A stretch of DNA of 28,092 bases from Deltaproteobacteria bacterium (lineage in GTDB: Bacteria; Desulfobacterota; Desulfobacteria; C00003060; C00003106). The stretch is from assembly GCA_019314005.1 (NCBI GenBank), contig JAFDAE010000051.1:1-28092 (forward strand), given 5' to 3'. This document shows positions 1-7,402 of this stretch, in pieces. The notes beneath the pieces were generated by a model, which searched no databases, was not told where the DNA came from, and was given only the letters and a program-made list of their open reading frames with translations. Each line of letters starts with the position of its first letter. The first letter of the stretch is position 1. A program made the translations under genes and the position numbers.

Positions 1-450
1 TCACCCTGGTCTATCTGGATTTCCTATTCCCCGGACCTGGTTCACTGGGGCGATTCACGGGTGATTATGAAGCCGGTTTCCTATCACTGGGATGAAATGA
101 AAATCGGGCCAGGCGCACCGCCCTTCAAAACCGACAAGGGCTGGCTGCATATTTACCATGGAGTTTTTAAAACTATGGCTGGGGCGGTGTATCGCCTTGG
201 CGCGGCCCTGCACAGTCTTAATGATCCGGCAAAAATTATCGGCGTTTCCGATCAGTGGATACTACAGCCCGAGGATACCTGGGAGGTGAGCGGCTACGTG
301 CCCAATGTTGTTTTTACATGCGGCGCTGTTCCCGAAGACGACGGCACGGTAAAAATATACTGGGGCGGCGCTGATACGGTCATGTGCGCCGGCACGGCAG
401 TGATTGATGACCTTGTGCAGTTATGTCTGACAAATAATAGGAGGCTGTAA
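1..450 (+). CDS. GH130-family mannoside phosphorylase/hydrolase, C-terminal part (cut by window start)
   Basis: The reading frame is open from base 1, so the gene starts before the window; a GTG at 61 is not a credible start because the family sequence continues upstream (SYSPDLVHWGDS). What remains is about 149 residues of a five-bladed beta-propeller of the GH130 (COG2152) type. Diagnostic pieces are GPGAPPFKTDKGWLHIYHGV, SGYVPNVVFTCGA and the terminal YWGGADTVMCAG. GH130 enzymes phosphorolyse or hydrolyse beta-mannosides; which of the two, and which linkage, cannot be told here. The next gene is a second, longer GH130 member 52 bp downstream, so the pair is probably one operon for mannose-containing glycans. 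A phosphomannomutase gene lies elsewhere in the window (16503-17867). Confidence 0.85.
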   Translation, partial: SPWSIWISYSPDLVHWGDSRVIMKPVSYHWDEMKIGPGAPPFKTDKGWLHIYHGVFKTMAGAVYRLGAALHSLNDPAKIIGVSDQWILQPEDTWEVSGYVPNVVFTCGAVPEDDGTVKIYWGGADTVMCAGTAVIDDLVQLCLTNNRRL

Positions 451-502
451 AAACCTGAGCAGTTACCTCAAATCAACATATATTATCAAGGAGTCATGTC
501 TG

Positions 503-1981
503 ATGCCCGAAAAAAGAGTATCGCGTCCAAAAGTTAAACGTAAAAAGAAAAAAATCCTGGGTGATACCTCACACGTTATAACCCGCCTTCATATTCCCCA
601 CGGCGCGCATCGCATATCTAAAATCATTCAACGCATAGTGGACTTGCCCGACACCACGGCAGAAAACCTTCTTGCACAAATAATGCTTGATTTTTCGGAG
701 CGGCACAAAGACATCAGACGCGTTTTTGGGCTTCACCTGAATGAGGTAAGAGATTATGTTCCTCGGGATGCCGTGCTCAGCGAAACCAAAAAGGCTCTCA
801 TCGGGGCCTATTTTACCATGGAGTACTCCATTGAATCGGCCGCCCTTTTTAACCCTTCAATCGTCCCACATCCTGACCAAAGCCATCTGGACAAAGGCAG
901 CCTGCGCTTTATCATGAGCCTGCGGGCAATCGGCGAAGGCCATGTCTCCTCTATTGTATTTCGCAGCGGCGTCCTTGACCGGCACAATACGTTTCTCTTC
1001 GACCCGGCCAGCGATTATGTCGAAAGGCCGGACGTTCGTTTAAATCCGGTTTACGACCGGCATCTCTTCCTTTTGAAACTCAACGAAATGGAGGCCTGCA
1101 ATGAGGTAACAGCTCATCTTCTTGACCAGTTGCCGGAAGATTTCACCTATAATGAATTAAAAGAAGAAATTGAAGCGCTTCGCGCAAGACCCGTTTCCCC
1201 TGAGGCGCGTCAAAGCGAAACCTTCGAGATCATGTACTGGCTTGCCAATTCCAATTATGAGTTGAATTTCCGACCCGATCACCGAATATCTGAACGGGTT
1301 ATCTTTCCGGTTTCGGAAAACGAAAGCAGCGGCATTGAAGACGCCCGGTTCGTGCAGTTTTTTGATGACAACGGCGAAGTTACCTATTATGCGACCTATA
1401 CGGCTTATAACGGCTTTAGAATCCTCCCGCAGCTCATTGAAACAAAGGATTTTATCAAATTTAAAATAATGACCCTCAACGGCAAAGCAGTACAAAACAA
1501 GGGCATGGCTCTTTTTCCGCGCAAAATTGACGGCAACTACGTTATGCTCTCGCGCCAGGACGGTGAAAATAATCATATCATGTTCTCAGACAATATCCAT
1601 TTCTGGCAGGAGTCCGAAATCATCCAGGAGCCCACACGTCCCTGGGAATTCATTCAGATCGGCAACTGCGGCTCACCCCTGGAAACCGATGAAGGCTGGC
1701 TCGTACTCACCCACGGTGTCGGTCCCATGCGTCAGTATTGCATCGGCGCCATGCTGCTTGATCTTGAAAACCCGGCAAAAATCATCGCCCGGCTTGAAGA
1801 GCCGTTAATTACCCCGCGTGAGGAAGAGCGCGAGGGGTATGTCCCTAATGTCGTTTATACCTGCGGCGCGATTTTCCACAATAACGACTTGATCATTCCC
1901 TATGGCATGTCTGATATTACATCCGGCATTGCAACTGTTGGAGTAAGCGAATTAATTAACTGCATGCACACGGTATCTTAA
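503..1981 (+). CDS. GH130-family glycoside phosphorylase/hydrolase with long N-terminal extension
   Basis: A 492-aa cytoplasmic-looking protein (no signal peptide; very basic start, KVKRKKKK). An AAGGAG at 488-493 sets the ATG at 503. Residues from about 230 form the GH130 propeller: SGIEDARFVQF contains the family's Glu-Asp-x-Arg motif with the catalytic Asp, followed by GNCGSPLETDEGW, LTHGVGPMRQY, EGYVPNVVYTCGA and PYGMSD. The first 200 or so residues are an all-helical extension not present in the shortest GH130 phosphorylases; longer GH130 proteins of this kind are common in environmental anaerobes. Expected role is phosphorolysis or hydrolysis of beta-mannosides. Linkage and mechanism are not determinable from sequence by eye. 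It follows a truncated paralogue ending at 450 and is likely co-transcribed with it. Confidence 0.85.
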   Translation: MPEKRVSRPKVKRKKKKILGDTSHVITRLHIPHGAHRISKIIQRIVDLPDTTAENLLAQIMLDFSERHKDIRRVFGLHLNEVRDYVPRDAVLSETKKALIGAYFTMEYSIESAALFNPSIVPHPDQSHLDKGSLRFIMSLRAIGEGHVSSIVFRSGVLDRHNTFLFDPASDYVERPDVRLNPVYDRHLFLLKLNEMEACNEVTAHLLDQLPEDFTYNELKEEIEALRARPVSPEARQSETFEIMYWLANSNYELNFRPDHRISERVIFPVSENESSGIEDARFVQFFDDNGEVTYYATYTAYNGFRILPQLIETKDFIKFKIMTLNGKAVQNKGMALFPRKIDGNYVMLSRQDGENNHIMFSDNIHFWQESEIIQEPTRPWEFIQIGNCGSPLETDEGWLVLTHGVGPMRQYCIGAMLLDLENPAKIIARLEEPLITPREEEREGYVPNVVYTCGAIFHNNDLIIPYGMSDITSGIATVGVSELINCMHTVS

Positions 1982-2057
1982 TGATCTTAGGATTGGCGCT
2001 CATAAAGCAGAGAAGATAATGGGGTCGGGCCATGCTGGACTGAAAGGGATCGCTCTA

Positions 2058-4115
2058 ATGACGGCTACGAATAGTTTCGAAAAACGCATAGAGTCTATAA
2101 GCGATAACGGACTGTGGGCCTCTGACATCGAGACAATACAGGTCAACGTGGGATTGCGCTGCAACCAGCAGTGCACACATTGCCACGTGGAGGCATCGCC
2201 TCACCGTACCGAGATGATGGAATGGCCGACCATGGAGTTGGTCCTTGACGCGGCCGGTAATGTTGAATGTAAGCTGGTTGATCTGACCGGCGGAGCACCC
2301 GAGCTCAATCCCCATTTCAGGCGCTTTGTGGAAGCGCTACGCAAAGGGGGGCATCGCGTGCAGGTACGTACCAACCTTACCGTGCTCCTGGAAGCAGGGA
2401 TGGAGTCGATGCCTGAGTTCTTCCGGGACCAGGGGGTTCAGCTCGTGGCGTCCCTGCCGTGTTATCGCCGGCAGAACGTTTGCGCACAACGGGGCGAGGG
2501 GGTCTACGAGAAAAGCGTCGAGGCCATGAGGCGGTTGAACACCCTGGGGTATGGTATTGATTCCGGCCTGCCTCTTCACCTGGTGTACAACCCCATCGGG
2601 CCGGTTCTGCCTCCCGAACAATCAGGGCTTGAGGCAGACTATCGCCGCGAGTTGGGCAGACAATTCGGCATTACCTTCACCCAACTCATGACGATCGCGA
2701 ACATGCCCATCGGGCGATTTTTAAAGAGGTTGCAGCGAGAACACCAGGCGCAGAACTATATGCGGCTTCTCCAAGAATCGTTCAACTCGCAGACGTTAGA
2801 TGGTCTGATGTGCCGACATCAGATCAGTATCCGCTGGGACGGTACACTTTACGACTGCGATTTCAATCTGGCTCTCGGTTCTTCGGTCGATCATGGGGCG
2901 CCGAATCACATCCGGAGTTTTGACCCCTCTGCTTTGGCAACGCGGAGAATCGTTACGGGAAACTATTGTTTCGGGTGTACGGCCGGGTACGGCTCTTCGT
3001 GCGGGGGCGCACTCGTCAGTGCCGACACGAAAAGCAACCAAGCATGCATCAGTGTGAAGGATACCACTCAAAAACGAGAATCTGTAAAGGAATACTATGG
3101 AAGGATCCTTAGCGGAAATCGGGACCTGAAGACCAGCGCATGCTGTTCCACCGAGTCCTTACCGTCACATCATCGCAAAATATTGCAGGAGATCGACGGA
3201 GAGATCCTTAGCAAGTTTTACGGATGCGGTTCCCCTATACCATTAGAACTTGAAGGGTATGCGGTCCTTGACCTCGGGTGCGGAACGGGTCGGGACGTAT
3301 ACTTGGCCTCTCGTCTCGTAGGGCCGGACGGTTTTGTTGTTGGTGTGGACATGACCGATGAGCAGCTGGACGTAGCCCGTCGTCATGTGGATACGCAGAC
3401 GAAGCGATTCGGACTTCCAAAACCAAATGTGGAATTCAAGAAGGGATATATCGAAGATCTTAGCGAGATAGGCATTGCGGATAATTCCGTGGACGTGGTC
3501 GTATCGAACTGCGTCATCAATCTTTCCCCTGACAAACGCTCGGTCTTCTCCGAAATATTTCGGGTGTTGAAGCCAGGGGGAGAACTCTACTTCGCTGATA
3601 TCTTTTCAGGCCGCCGGATACCGGATCATCTCGGCGCCGATCCGGTCTTGTCCGGAGAATGCCTGGCCGGCGCTCTGTACGTGGAAGATTTCAGAAGATT
3701 GCTCCGGGAAATAGGGTGGATGGATTACCGTGTGGTTTCCAAAAGGCAGGTCGAACTTAAGGATCCTGAGGTGGAGGCCCGTGTCGGCATGATCGATTTC
3801 TATTCCATGACAATCCGTGCCTTTAAGTTGCCAAGCCTGGAAGATATCTGTGAGGATTACGGCCAGACAGCAATATACCTGGGCACTCTGAGCGAATCCC
3901 CTCACCGGTTTGTTCTGGACGACCACCACACTTTTGTTGCCGGCAAACCGATGTTGGTCTGCGGCAACACCGCGGCTATGATTGACGAGACCCGTTTCGC
4001 AAGGCATTTCAAAATCATAGGTAACAGGAGTACGCACTACGGGCCCTTTGATTGCGGACCGGCGAGAGTTACACTTCAGAGTGAAGACGGCGGCCTGAGC
4101 GGTTCATGTTGTTGA
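2058..4115 (+). CDS. Fusion of ArsS-type radical SAM enzyme and ArsM-type arsenite methyltransferase
   Basis: A 685-aa two-domain protein. Residues 1-320 match the arsenosugar radical SAM enzyme ArsS: CNQQCTHC (C35, C39, C42) ligates the 4Fe-4S cluster, DLTGGAPELNP follows, and the C-terminal Cys-rich DUF3641-type part carries CRHQISIRWDGTLYDCDFN and NYCFGCTAGYGSSCGG. Residues 335-685 are an ArsM-like SAM-dependent As(III) methyltransferase: motif I DLGCGTGRD (405-413) and the As-binding cysteines in ACCST (362/363), SNCVINLS (C485) and SGECLAGAL (C535), plus a terminal SGSCC. ArsM methylates arsenite to dimethylarsenical; ArsS adds the deoxyadenosyl unit that leads to arsenosugars, so one polypeptide may carry consecutive steps. 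I chose ATG 2058 (AAAGGGA upstream, 8-nt spacing); an in-frame ATG at 2019 adds 13 residues but has a poorer ribosome site. Its 3' end overlaps the convergent HEAT gene by 40 bp. Confidence 0.88.
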   Translation: MTATNSFEKRIESISDNGLWASDIETIQVNVGLRCNQQCTHCHVEASPHRTEMMEWPTMELVLDAAGNVECKLVDLTGGAPELNPHFRRFVEALRKGGHRVQVRTNLTVLLEAGMESMPEFFRDQGVQLVASLPCYRRQNVCAQRGEGVYEKSVEAMRRLNTLGYGIDSGLPLHLVYNPIGPVLPPEQSGLEADYRRELGRQFGITFTQLMTIANMPIGRFLKRLQREHQAQNYMRLLQESFNSQTLDGLMCRHQISIRWDGTLYDCDFNLALGSSVDHGAPNHIRSFDPSALATRRIVTGNYCFGCTAGYGSSCGGALVSADTKSNQACISVKDTTQKRESVKEYYGRILSGNRDLKTSACCSTESLPSHHRKILQEIDGEILSKFYGCGSPIPLELEGYAVLDLGCGTGRDVYLASRLVGPDGFVVGVDMTDEQLDVARRHVDTQTKRFGLPKPNVEFKKGYIEDLSEIGIADNSVDVVVSNCVINLSPDKRSVFSEIFRVLKPGGELYFADIFSGRRIPDHLGADPVLSGECLAGALYVEDFRRLLREIGWMDYRVVSKRQVELKDPEVEARVGMIDFYSMTIRAFKLPSLEDICEDYGQTAIYLGTLSESPHRFVLDDHHTFVAGKPMLVCGNTAAMIDETRFARHFKIIGNRSTHYGPFDCGPARVTLQSEDGGLSGSCC

Positions 4116-4804
4116 AGGGTCGCTAAGGCCTCCTTTGCCAGACCACCCACACTGCAAGTAACCAGTTTACGGTTCAGATAAAGCTCAACTTCGCCGTCAT
4201 CACTTACAAAGCTTTCAAGTCGTGCACGGGCCGGTTCGGTCCCAAGTAATCCCAATGCCCATATAGCAAGCCCCCGGACCATGGAATCTCTGGATTCCAG
4301 ATAGAGGGGAAGGTCATGGGCAACACCTCTTGATTGTAATAGATGCGGTCGCACCTGGGCCAATCTCCCAATGCCCCAGACCACCCCCCGTTGCAATATT
4401 TCATGTTCCAGGAAGTTTGCATCCTCCCTCATATAAGAAATGAGAATGTGGACATATTCTTCTGCGAGCCTCTCATGGCAAGCCATAATCTCGGCCATAG
4501 CCTCAGGGGCACCCCAGCCGATACCGCCGGATTCATCATTGAGCATCCACATGAATCGTCGCATTATGACACGGGCCGATTCCATATCCTTTTCAGCAAG
4601 ATTTGCGACAGTTACGCCTAAGGCCGTGACCGCCCGCCATTTTATTCTCTGATCATGGTGGCAGAGAAAAGATACAAGAGGATTTACTACCCGGCGGCCC
4701 GGCAATAGGCACAATTCGTTCAATGTTTGATCAAAATCGTCCCGATTGAGAAGGTCTAAAACCTTGCGTTTGAGGGCCCGGCTGCTATGCTTTCCAGGTT
4801 CCAT
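4076..4804 (-). CDS. DVU0298-type HEAT-repeat protein
   Basis: A 242-aa soluble helical protein with HEAT-like repeats (for example HHDQRIKWRAVTALGVTVAN, DANFLEHEILQRGVVWGIGRL, SRDSMVRGLAIWALGLLG). It resembles the DVU0298 family seen in sulfate-reducing and related Desulfobacterota, where it is often beside ferredoxins or redox enzymes; molecular function is unknown to me. The ATG at 4804 is preceded by GGGAAGGA. It starts 14 bp after the stop of the ferredoxin gene, so the two should be one transcript. The C-terminus (HEPLRPPSSL) overlaps the 3' end of the arsenic fusion gene on the other strand by 40 bp. Confidence 0.75.
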   Translation of the reverse strand: MEPGKHSSRALKRKVLDLLNRDDFDQTLNELCLLPGRRVVNPLVSFLCHHDQRIKWRAVTALGVTVANLAEKDMESARVIMRRFMWMLNDESGGIGWGAPEAMAEIMACHERLAEEYVHILISYMREDANFLEHEILQRGVVWGIGRLAQVRPHLLQSRGVAHDLPLYLESRDSMVRGLAIWALGLLGTEPARARLESFVSDDGEVELYLNRKLVTCSVGGLAKEALATLQQHEPLRPPSSL

Positions 4805-4818
4805 TTATCCTTCCCTGT

Positions 4819-5013
4819 CTACCTCGCACTCTGCCACTTGATGCAGTCGGTCGGACAATTCTTAATAGCTTCGGCCACCTCTTCTTCCGAATACTCGGAA
4901 AGATCAACCACCTCGATGTAGCCCGCGGCATTCCGCCTGAAAATAGCAGGACATGCTTCTATACATGCATCACAATCAACGCATTCACTCAGATCAATCA
5001 CTGGAAGCTTCAT
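4819..5013 (-). CDS. Small [4Fe-4S] ferredoxin
   Basis: A 64-residue ferredoxin starting MKLPVIDLSECVDCDAC. The cluster ligands are CVDCDACIEACP (CxxCxxCxxxCP) near the N-terminus and a lone C in KNCPTDCIKW near the C-terminus, giving one 4Fe-4S cluster; the extra Cys in PTDC may allow a disulfide or is spare. The frame stays open to an ATG at 5058, but that upstream extension lies in and next to a repeat element (5056-5393), so I place the start at 5013 where family similarity begins. Neither start has a strong ribosome site. It precedes the HEAT-repeat gene by 14 bp and would act as a cytoplasmic one-electron carrier; the partner is not shown by sequence. Confidence 0.85.
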   Translation of the reverse strand: MKLPVIDLSECVDCDACIEACPAIFRRNAAGYIEVVDLSEYSEEEVAEAIKNCPTDCIKWQSAR

Positions 5014-5055
5014 TATCTTGCGTTGCTTTTTGTTACGGTTCAGGGGACTTCCCTT

Positions 5056-5393
5056 CATAAGCGCTAAGTTGTTTTGTAAACGTTCACAGGTGACATTTAT
5101 GCCGTACGGAATTGTTTTGAAAGATGAACGTCGAACATATTAAAAGATGAACGTCCAACATCGAACGTCGAACGTCCAACGTCGAATAATGATGTCGCTC
5201 CGCTTCTCAAATTTTTTAAAATCGAAAAAAAAGCCAATACCGAATACTCGAGCAGCTTTTCTTCCAGGTCATAAGTCTGTTTCTTCATCTTTTCCCATTC
5301 AACATTCGATGTTGGACGTTCGATGTTCGATGTTCATTTTTTTTAGTAAACCTTCCACAGTCCATCCGGTGCAAAAATAACTTAGCGCTTATG
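5056..5393. mobile_element. Element A: 338-bp inverted-repeat element with heptamer-repeat arms and flanking direct repeat
   Basis: Ends are exact 15-bp inverted repeats, CATAAGCGCTAAGTT at 5056-5070 and its complement at 5379-5393. Outside them are near-identical direct repeats, GGGGACTTCCCTT (5043-5055) and GGGGCTTCCCTT (5393-5404), which look like a target duplication with one indel (one G overlaps the repeat end). Inside, 5121-5187 is a run of 7-bp units of the type GAACRTC/CAACRTC and 5297-5338 holds the same units in the opposite orientation, so the whole piece can fold into a long hairpin. No credible gene lies inside. It separates the ferredoxin and Grx-TrxR genes. Confidence 0.7.
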
Positions 5394-5423
5394 GGGCTTC
5401 CCTTTGTTTTCCCACGGAAAGAT

Positions 5424-6611
5424 CTACCGCTGATTAATCAGATAATCATACGCCGCCAGCGCTGCCTTGGCCCCTTCGCCGGCAGCAACAATTACCTGCT
5501 TAAATGGGACATCGGTGACATCTCCGCAGGCAAAAACACCCGCCATCCCGGTTCGACACCTGTTGTCGACTACGATCTCCCCCTGACGGTTGGTTTCTAA
5601 CACATCAAGGACCAGATTAGAATTAGGCAGAAGCCCGATCTCAATAATGATGCCCTCCACATTTAGACTTCTGGCCTCGTCCGTTTTCAGTGACCTAATC
5701 TCAATACCTTCCACTACCGAGTTTCCTATAACCCTGGTGGTATCATATTCGGTTAAAATTTCTACATTCTGATAACTCTTCACCTTATCTTGAAGCACAA
5801 GGTCTCCGGTCAGTGGGGTTAAGGATACTAAGTATACTTTGCCGGCAATCTTAACAAGGTCGATCACCGCCTCCAAGGCTGAATTGCCACCTCCAATCAC
5901 TGCCACGTCAGCTTCTGCAAAAAGTGGGGCATCACAGGTCGAACAGTAACTCACCCCTCTACCTATCAGAGCCTTTTCGCCTGGGACATTGAGTGGCCTT
6001 GGCCGTTTCCCGGTAGCAATGATAACGGTCTTGCCAAAATATGTTTTCCCCATGCCGGTGGTGACCCTCTTTATTTTACCGCTCATTTCAAGAGCGCTGA
6101 CCTCTGTGCCTATTATTTTCTCGACTCCATACTTTTCAACATGCTCATCAAATTTTTTGATCAGGTCAGTCGTATCTATCTGGCTGAAACCGAGGTAATT
6201 TTCTATATCATAGGTCCAGACCACTTGCCCTCCAATGTCCTTACTGATAATCAGGGTCTTCAGGAGCTTTCTGGCAGTATAAATGGAAGCACACAAGCCG
6301 GCCGGCCCTGCTCCGAGGATAATGACGTCATAGAGTGGGGATATTGCTTCTTTTTTTTCAAGGCCAAGTCGTTCGTTTAACTCGCCAGTGGCCGCCAGAC
6401 TCACCAAATCGCTGTAGCCCCCTAATGGTTTGCCCTTGACCAGTATCTGGGGCAGAGAACCGCTTCCGGTCTTTTCCCGCATCTTACGCCACTCTCTTGA
6501 TCCGGGCTGGACCTCGATTTCTTCAAAACTTATTCCGTTATCCCTCAAAAATGACTTTGCCTTGGAACAAAAAGGGCATCCTTGCGTGGAATAAACTGTT
6601 ATATCTTCCAT
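5424..6611 (-). CDS. Glutaredoxin-thioredoxin reductase fusion (NAD(P)H-dependent flavoprotein)
   Basis: A 395-aa fusion. Residues 1-85 are a glutaredoxin with dithiol site CPFC (C12, C15) and a cis-Pro loop SGSLPQILV. Residues 92-395 are a thioredoxin-reductase/AhpF-type flavoprotein: FAD-binding [11 protein letters not shown], redox motif CSTCD (C223, C226), NAD(P)H-binding [13 protein letters not shown], and the C-terminal FAD motif [10 protein letters not shown]. The attached glutaredoxin replaces the usual free thioredoxin as first electron acceptor, so the protein should pass electrons from NAD(P)H to a thiol or selenol partner. The closest candidate partner is the Sec-glutaredoxin gene upstream on the same strand, 284 bp away across repeat element I. 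GGAAAG precedes the ATG at 6611. Confidence 0.88.
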   Translation of the reverse strand: MEDITVYSTQGCPFCSKAKSFLRDNGISFEEIEVQPGSREWRKMREKTGSGSLPQILVKGKPLGGYSDLVSLAATGELNERLGLEKKEAISPLYDVIILGAGPAGLCASIYTARKLLKTLIISKDIGGQVVWTYDIENYLGFSQIDTTDLIKKFDEHVEKYGVEKIIGTEVSALEMSGKIKRVTTGMGKTYFGKTVIIATGKRPRPLNVPGEKALIGRGVSYCSTCDAPLFAEADVAVIGGGNSALEAVIDLVKIAGKVYLVSLTPLTGDLVLQDKVKSYQNVEILTEYDTTRVIGNSVVEGIEIRSLKTDEARSLNVEGIIIEIGLLPNSNLVLDVLETNRQGEIVVDNRCRTGMAGVFACGDVTDVPFKQVIVAAGEGAKAALAAYDYLINQR

Positions 6612-6703
6612 AGGCTTTCCGCTTCCTTTATTTTGGTTGAGAAAACCTGGTCCTCAGGCCAGGTCAGAGAAGATTGGCTTTGACATTACTACTTAAGAAG
6701 TTT

Positions 6704-6896
6704 GAAGTGACTAAAGTGAACTAAAGTGCCTAAAGTTACGGAGTGCGCCATTCGGCGCAGTCAATAGATATTACTGCCTACCTTGACGAGGTCAGTGAGC
6801 CGCCTACAATACTCGTCTCCATCGGACAAAGTATATCAAATTGACACACTACCTCAACTTTAGGCACTTTAGTTCACTCCACACTTTAGTCACTTC
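6704..6896. repeat. Element I: palindromic element of ~9-10 bp AAAGTG-type repeats, abutting the Sec-glutaredoxin stop
   Basis: Left arm 6704-6739 (GAAGTGACTAAAGTGAACTA then AAGTGCCTAAAGTT) is matched in inverted orientation by the right arm ending in CACTTC at 6896; the right arm has five extra bases. Each arm is itself a tandem of a 9-10 bp unit (GTGACTAAA / GTGAACTAAA / GTGCCTAAA). The right end coincides with the TAG stop codon (6896-6898) of the selenoprotein gene. This covers most of the 284-bp gap between that gene and the Grx-TrxR gene, and I see no gene inside. Confidence 0.65.
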
Positions 6897-7162
6897 TACT
6901 CTGGAATCTCTGAACTTTGTATCAGGCAAGTAAGAGCCTGTTCCAGGCGATTACTATCGAAGCCTATCATCACCTCATTGCAAGCATGTATCACCGGTAC
7001 GCTCCGCGCGCCACCGGTTATCCGCTGCATTTCCTTCAGCGCTTCCCGGTCTTTAGTAACATCGTACGCGATAAAATCAACTCCCTTTTGCTCAAGGAAC
7101 TCCTTGGCCATTTTGCAGTAGGGTCACGTAGGTGTAGTGTAGATCTTGACTTTTTCACTCAT
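6896..7162 (-). CDS. Selenocysteine-containing glutaredoxin-like protein (TGA at 7124-7126 read as Sec)
   Basis: Simple ORF calling starts this gene at an internal ATG (7111) and misses its active site. The true start is ATG 7162, preceded by a perfect AAGGAGG that overlaps the rubredoxin stop. Translation gives MSEKVKIYTTPT, then TGA, then PYCKMAKEFLEQKGVDF: the TGA sits exactly where the first Cys of the CPYC glutaredoxin/NrdH site belongs, giving UPYC. The full length is 88 residues, normal for this fold, with the cis-Pro loop SVPVI and a final FDSNRLEQ helix. A stem-loop 17 nt after the TGA fits a bacterial SECIS. Bacterial UxxC glutaredoxin-like selenoproteins are a known family (named UXX-star in annotation systems). 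Neighbours are rubredoxin (12-nt gap) and, downstream, Grx-TrxR. Confidence 0.9.
7090..7109 (-). promoter_or_regulatory. Candidate bacterial SECIS stem-loop in the Sec-glutaredoxin gene
   Basis: On the minus strand CAAGGAGTTCCTTG (7106-7093) is a perfect palindrome that begins 17 nt after the TGA. Opened to a CAA/TTG or CAAG/CTTG stem it presents a GGAGTTCC apical loop with G at its start, which agrees with the general bacterial SECIS pattern (loop G residues, about 16-37 nt from the UGA). Folding energy was not calculated. Confidence 0.55.
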
Positions 7163-7174
7163 GGCAGGTCCTCC

Positions 7175-7336
7175 TTATTCTTCTTTTTCAAACTGGTCTT
7201 GTGTCGCTCCGCATACAGGGCATACCCAATCATCCGGCAGATCTTCAAATGCTGTCCCAGGTTCCACATCATTGTCAGGGTCTCCCTCTGCCGGATCATA
7301 TACATAGCCGCAAACACTACATACATACTTGTCCAT
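7175..7336 (-). CDS. Rubredoxin (53 aa)
   Basis: A short gene read by eye on the minus strand: it begins [19 protein letters not shown] and ends in the second iron-binding loop [17 protein letters not shown], then TAA. The four Cys (C6, C9, C39, C42) in two CxxCG loops bind one iron, and the Tyr/Pro-rich YVYDP segment and W-V-C-P are classic for rubredoxin. Length is the family norm. AAAGGAG lies 10 nt before the ATG. It sits between the copper ATPase gene (66-bp gap upstream) and the Sec-glutaredoxin gene (12-bp gap downstream), so it is probably in their transcript. Rubredoxins feed electrons to oxygen- or peroxide-reducing enzymes in anaerobes; no such partner gene is in the window. Confidence 0.95.
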   Translation of the reverse strand: MDKYVCSVCGYVYDPAEGDPDNDVEPGTAFEDLPDDWVCPVCGATQDQFEKEE

Positions 7337-7402
7337 AGAGTTAGGTCTCCTTTCTATTAATAAAAATGAAGTTTCTTTTTGAAATCCGTGTCAAAAAAAT
7401 CA

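Noticed and set aside
4113..4115. TGA at the end of the ArsS-ArsM fusion, after SGSCC, as another Sec codon
   Set aside because: The following 24 codons overlap the convergent HEAT gene and have no protein-family character; SGSCC is a sensible natural end.
5097..5380. ORFs inside element A on both strands
   Set aside because: They are translations of heptamer repeats (for example LFDVGRSTFDVGRSSF) with no ribosome site.
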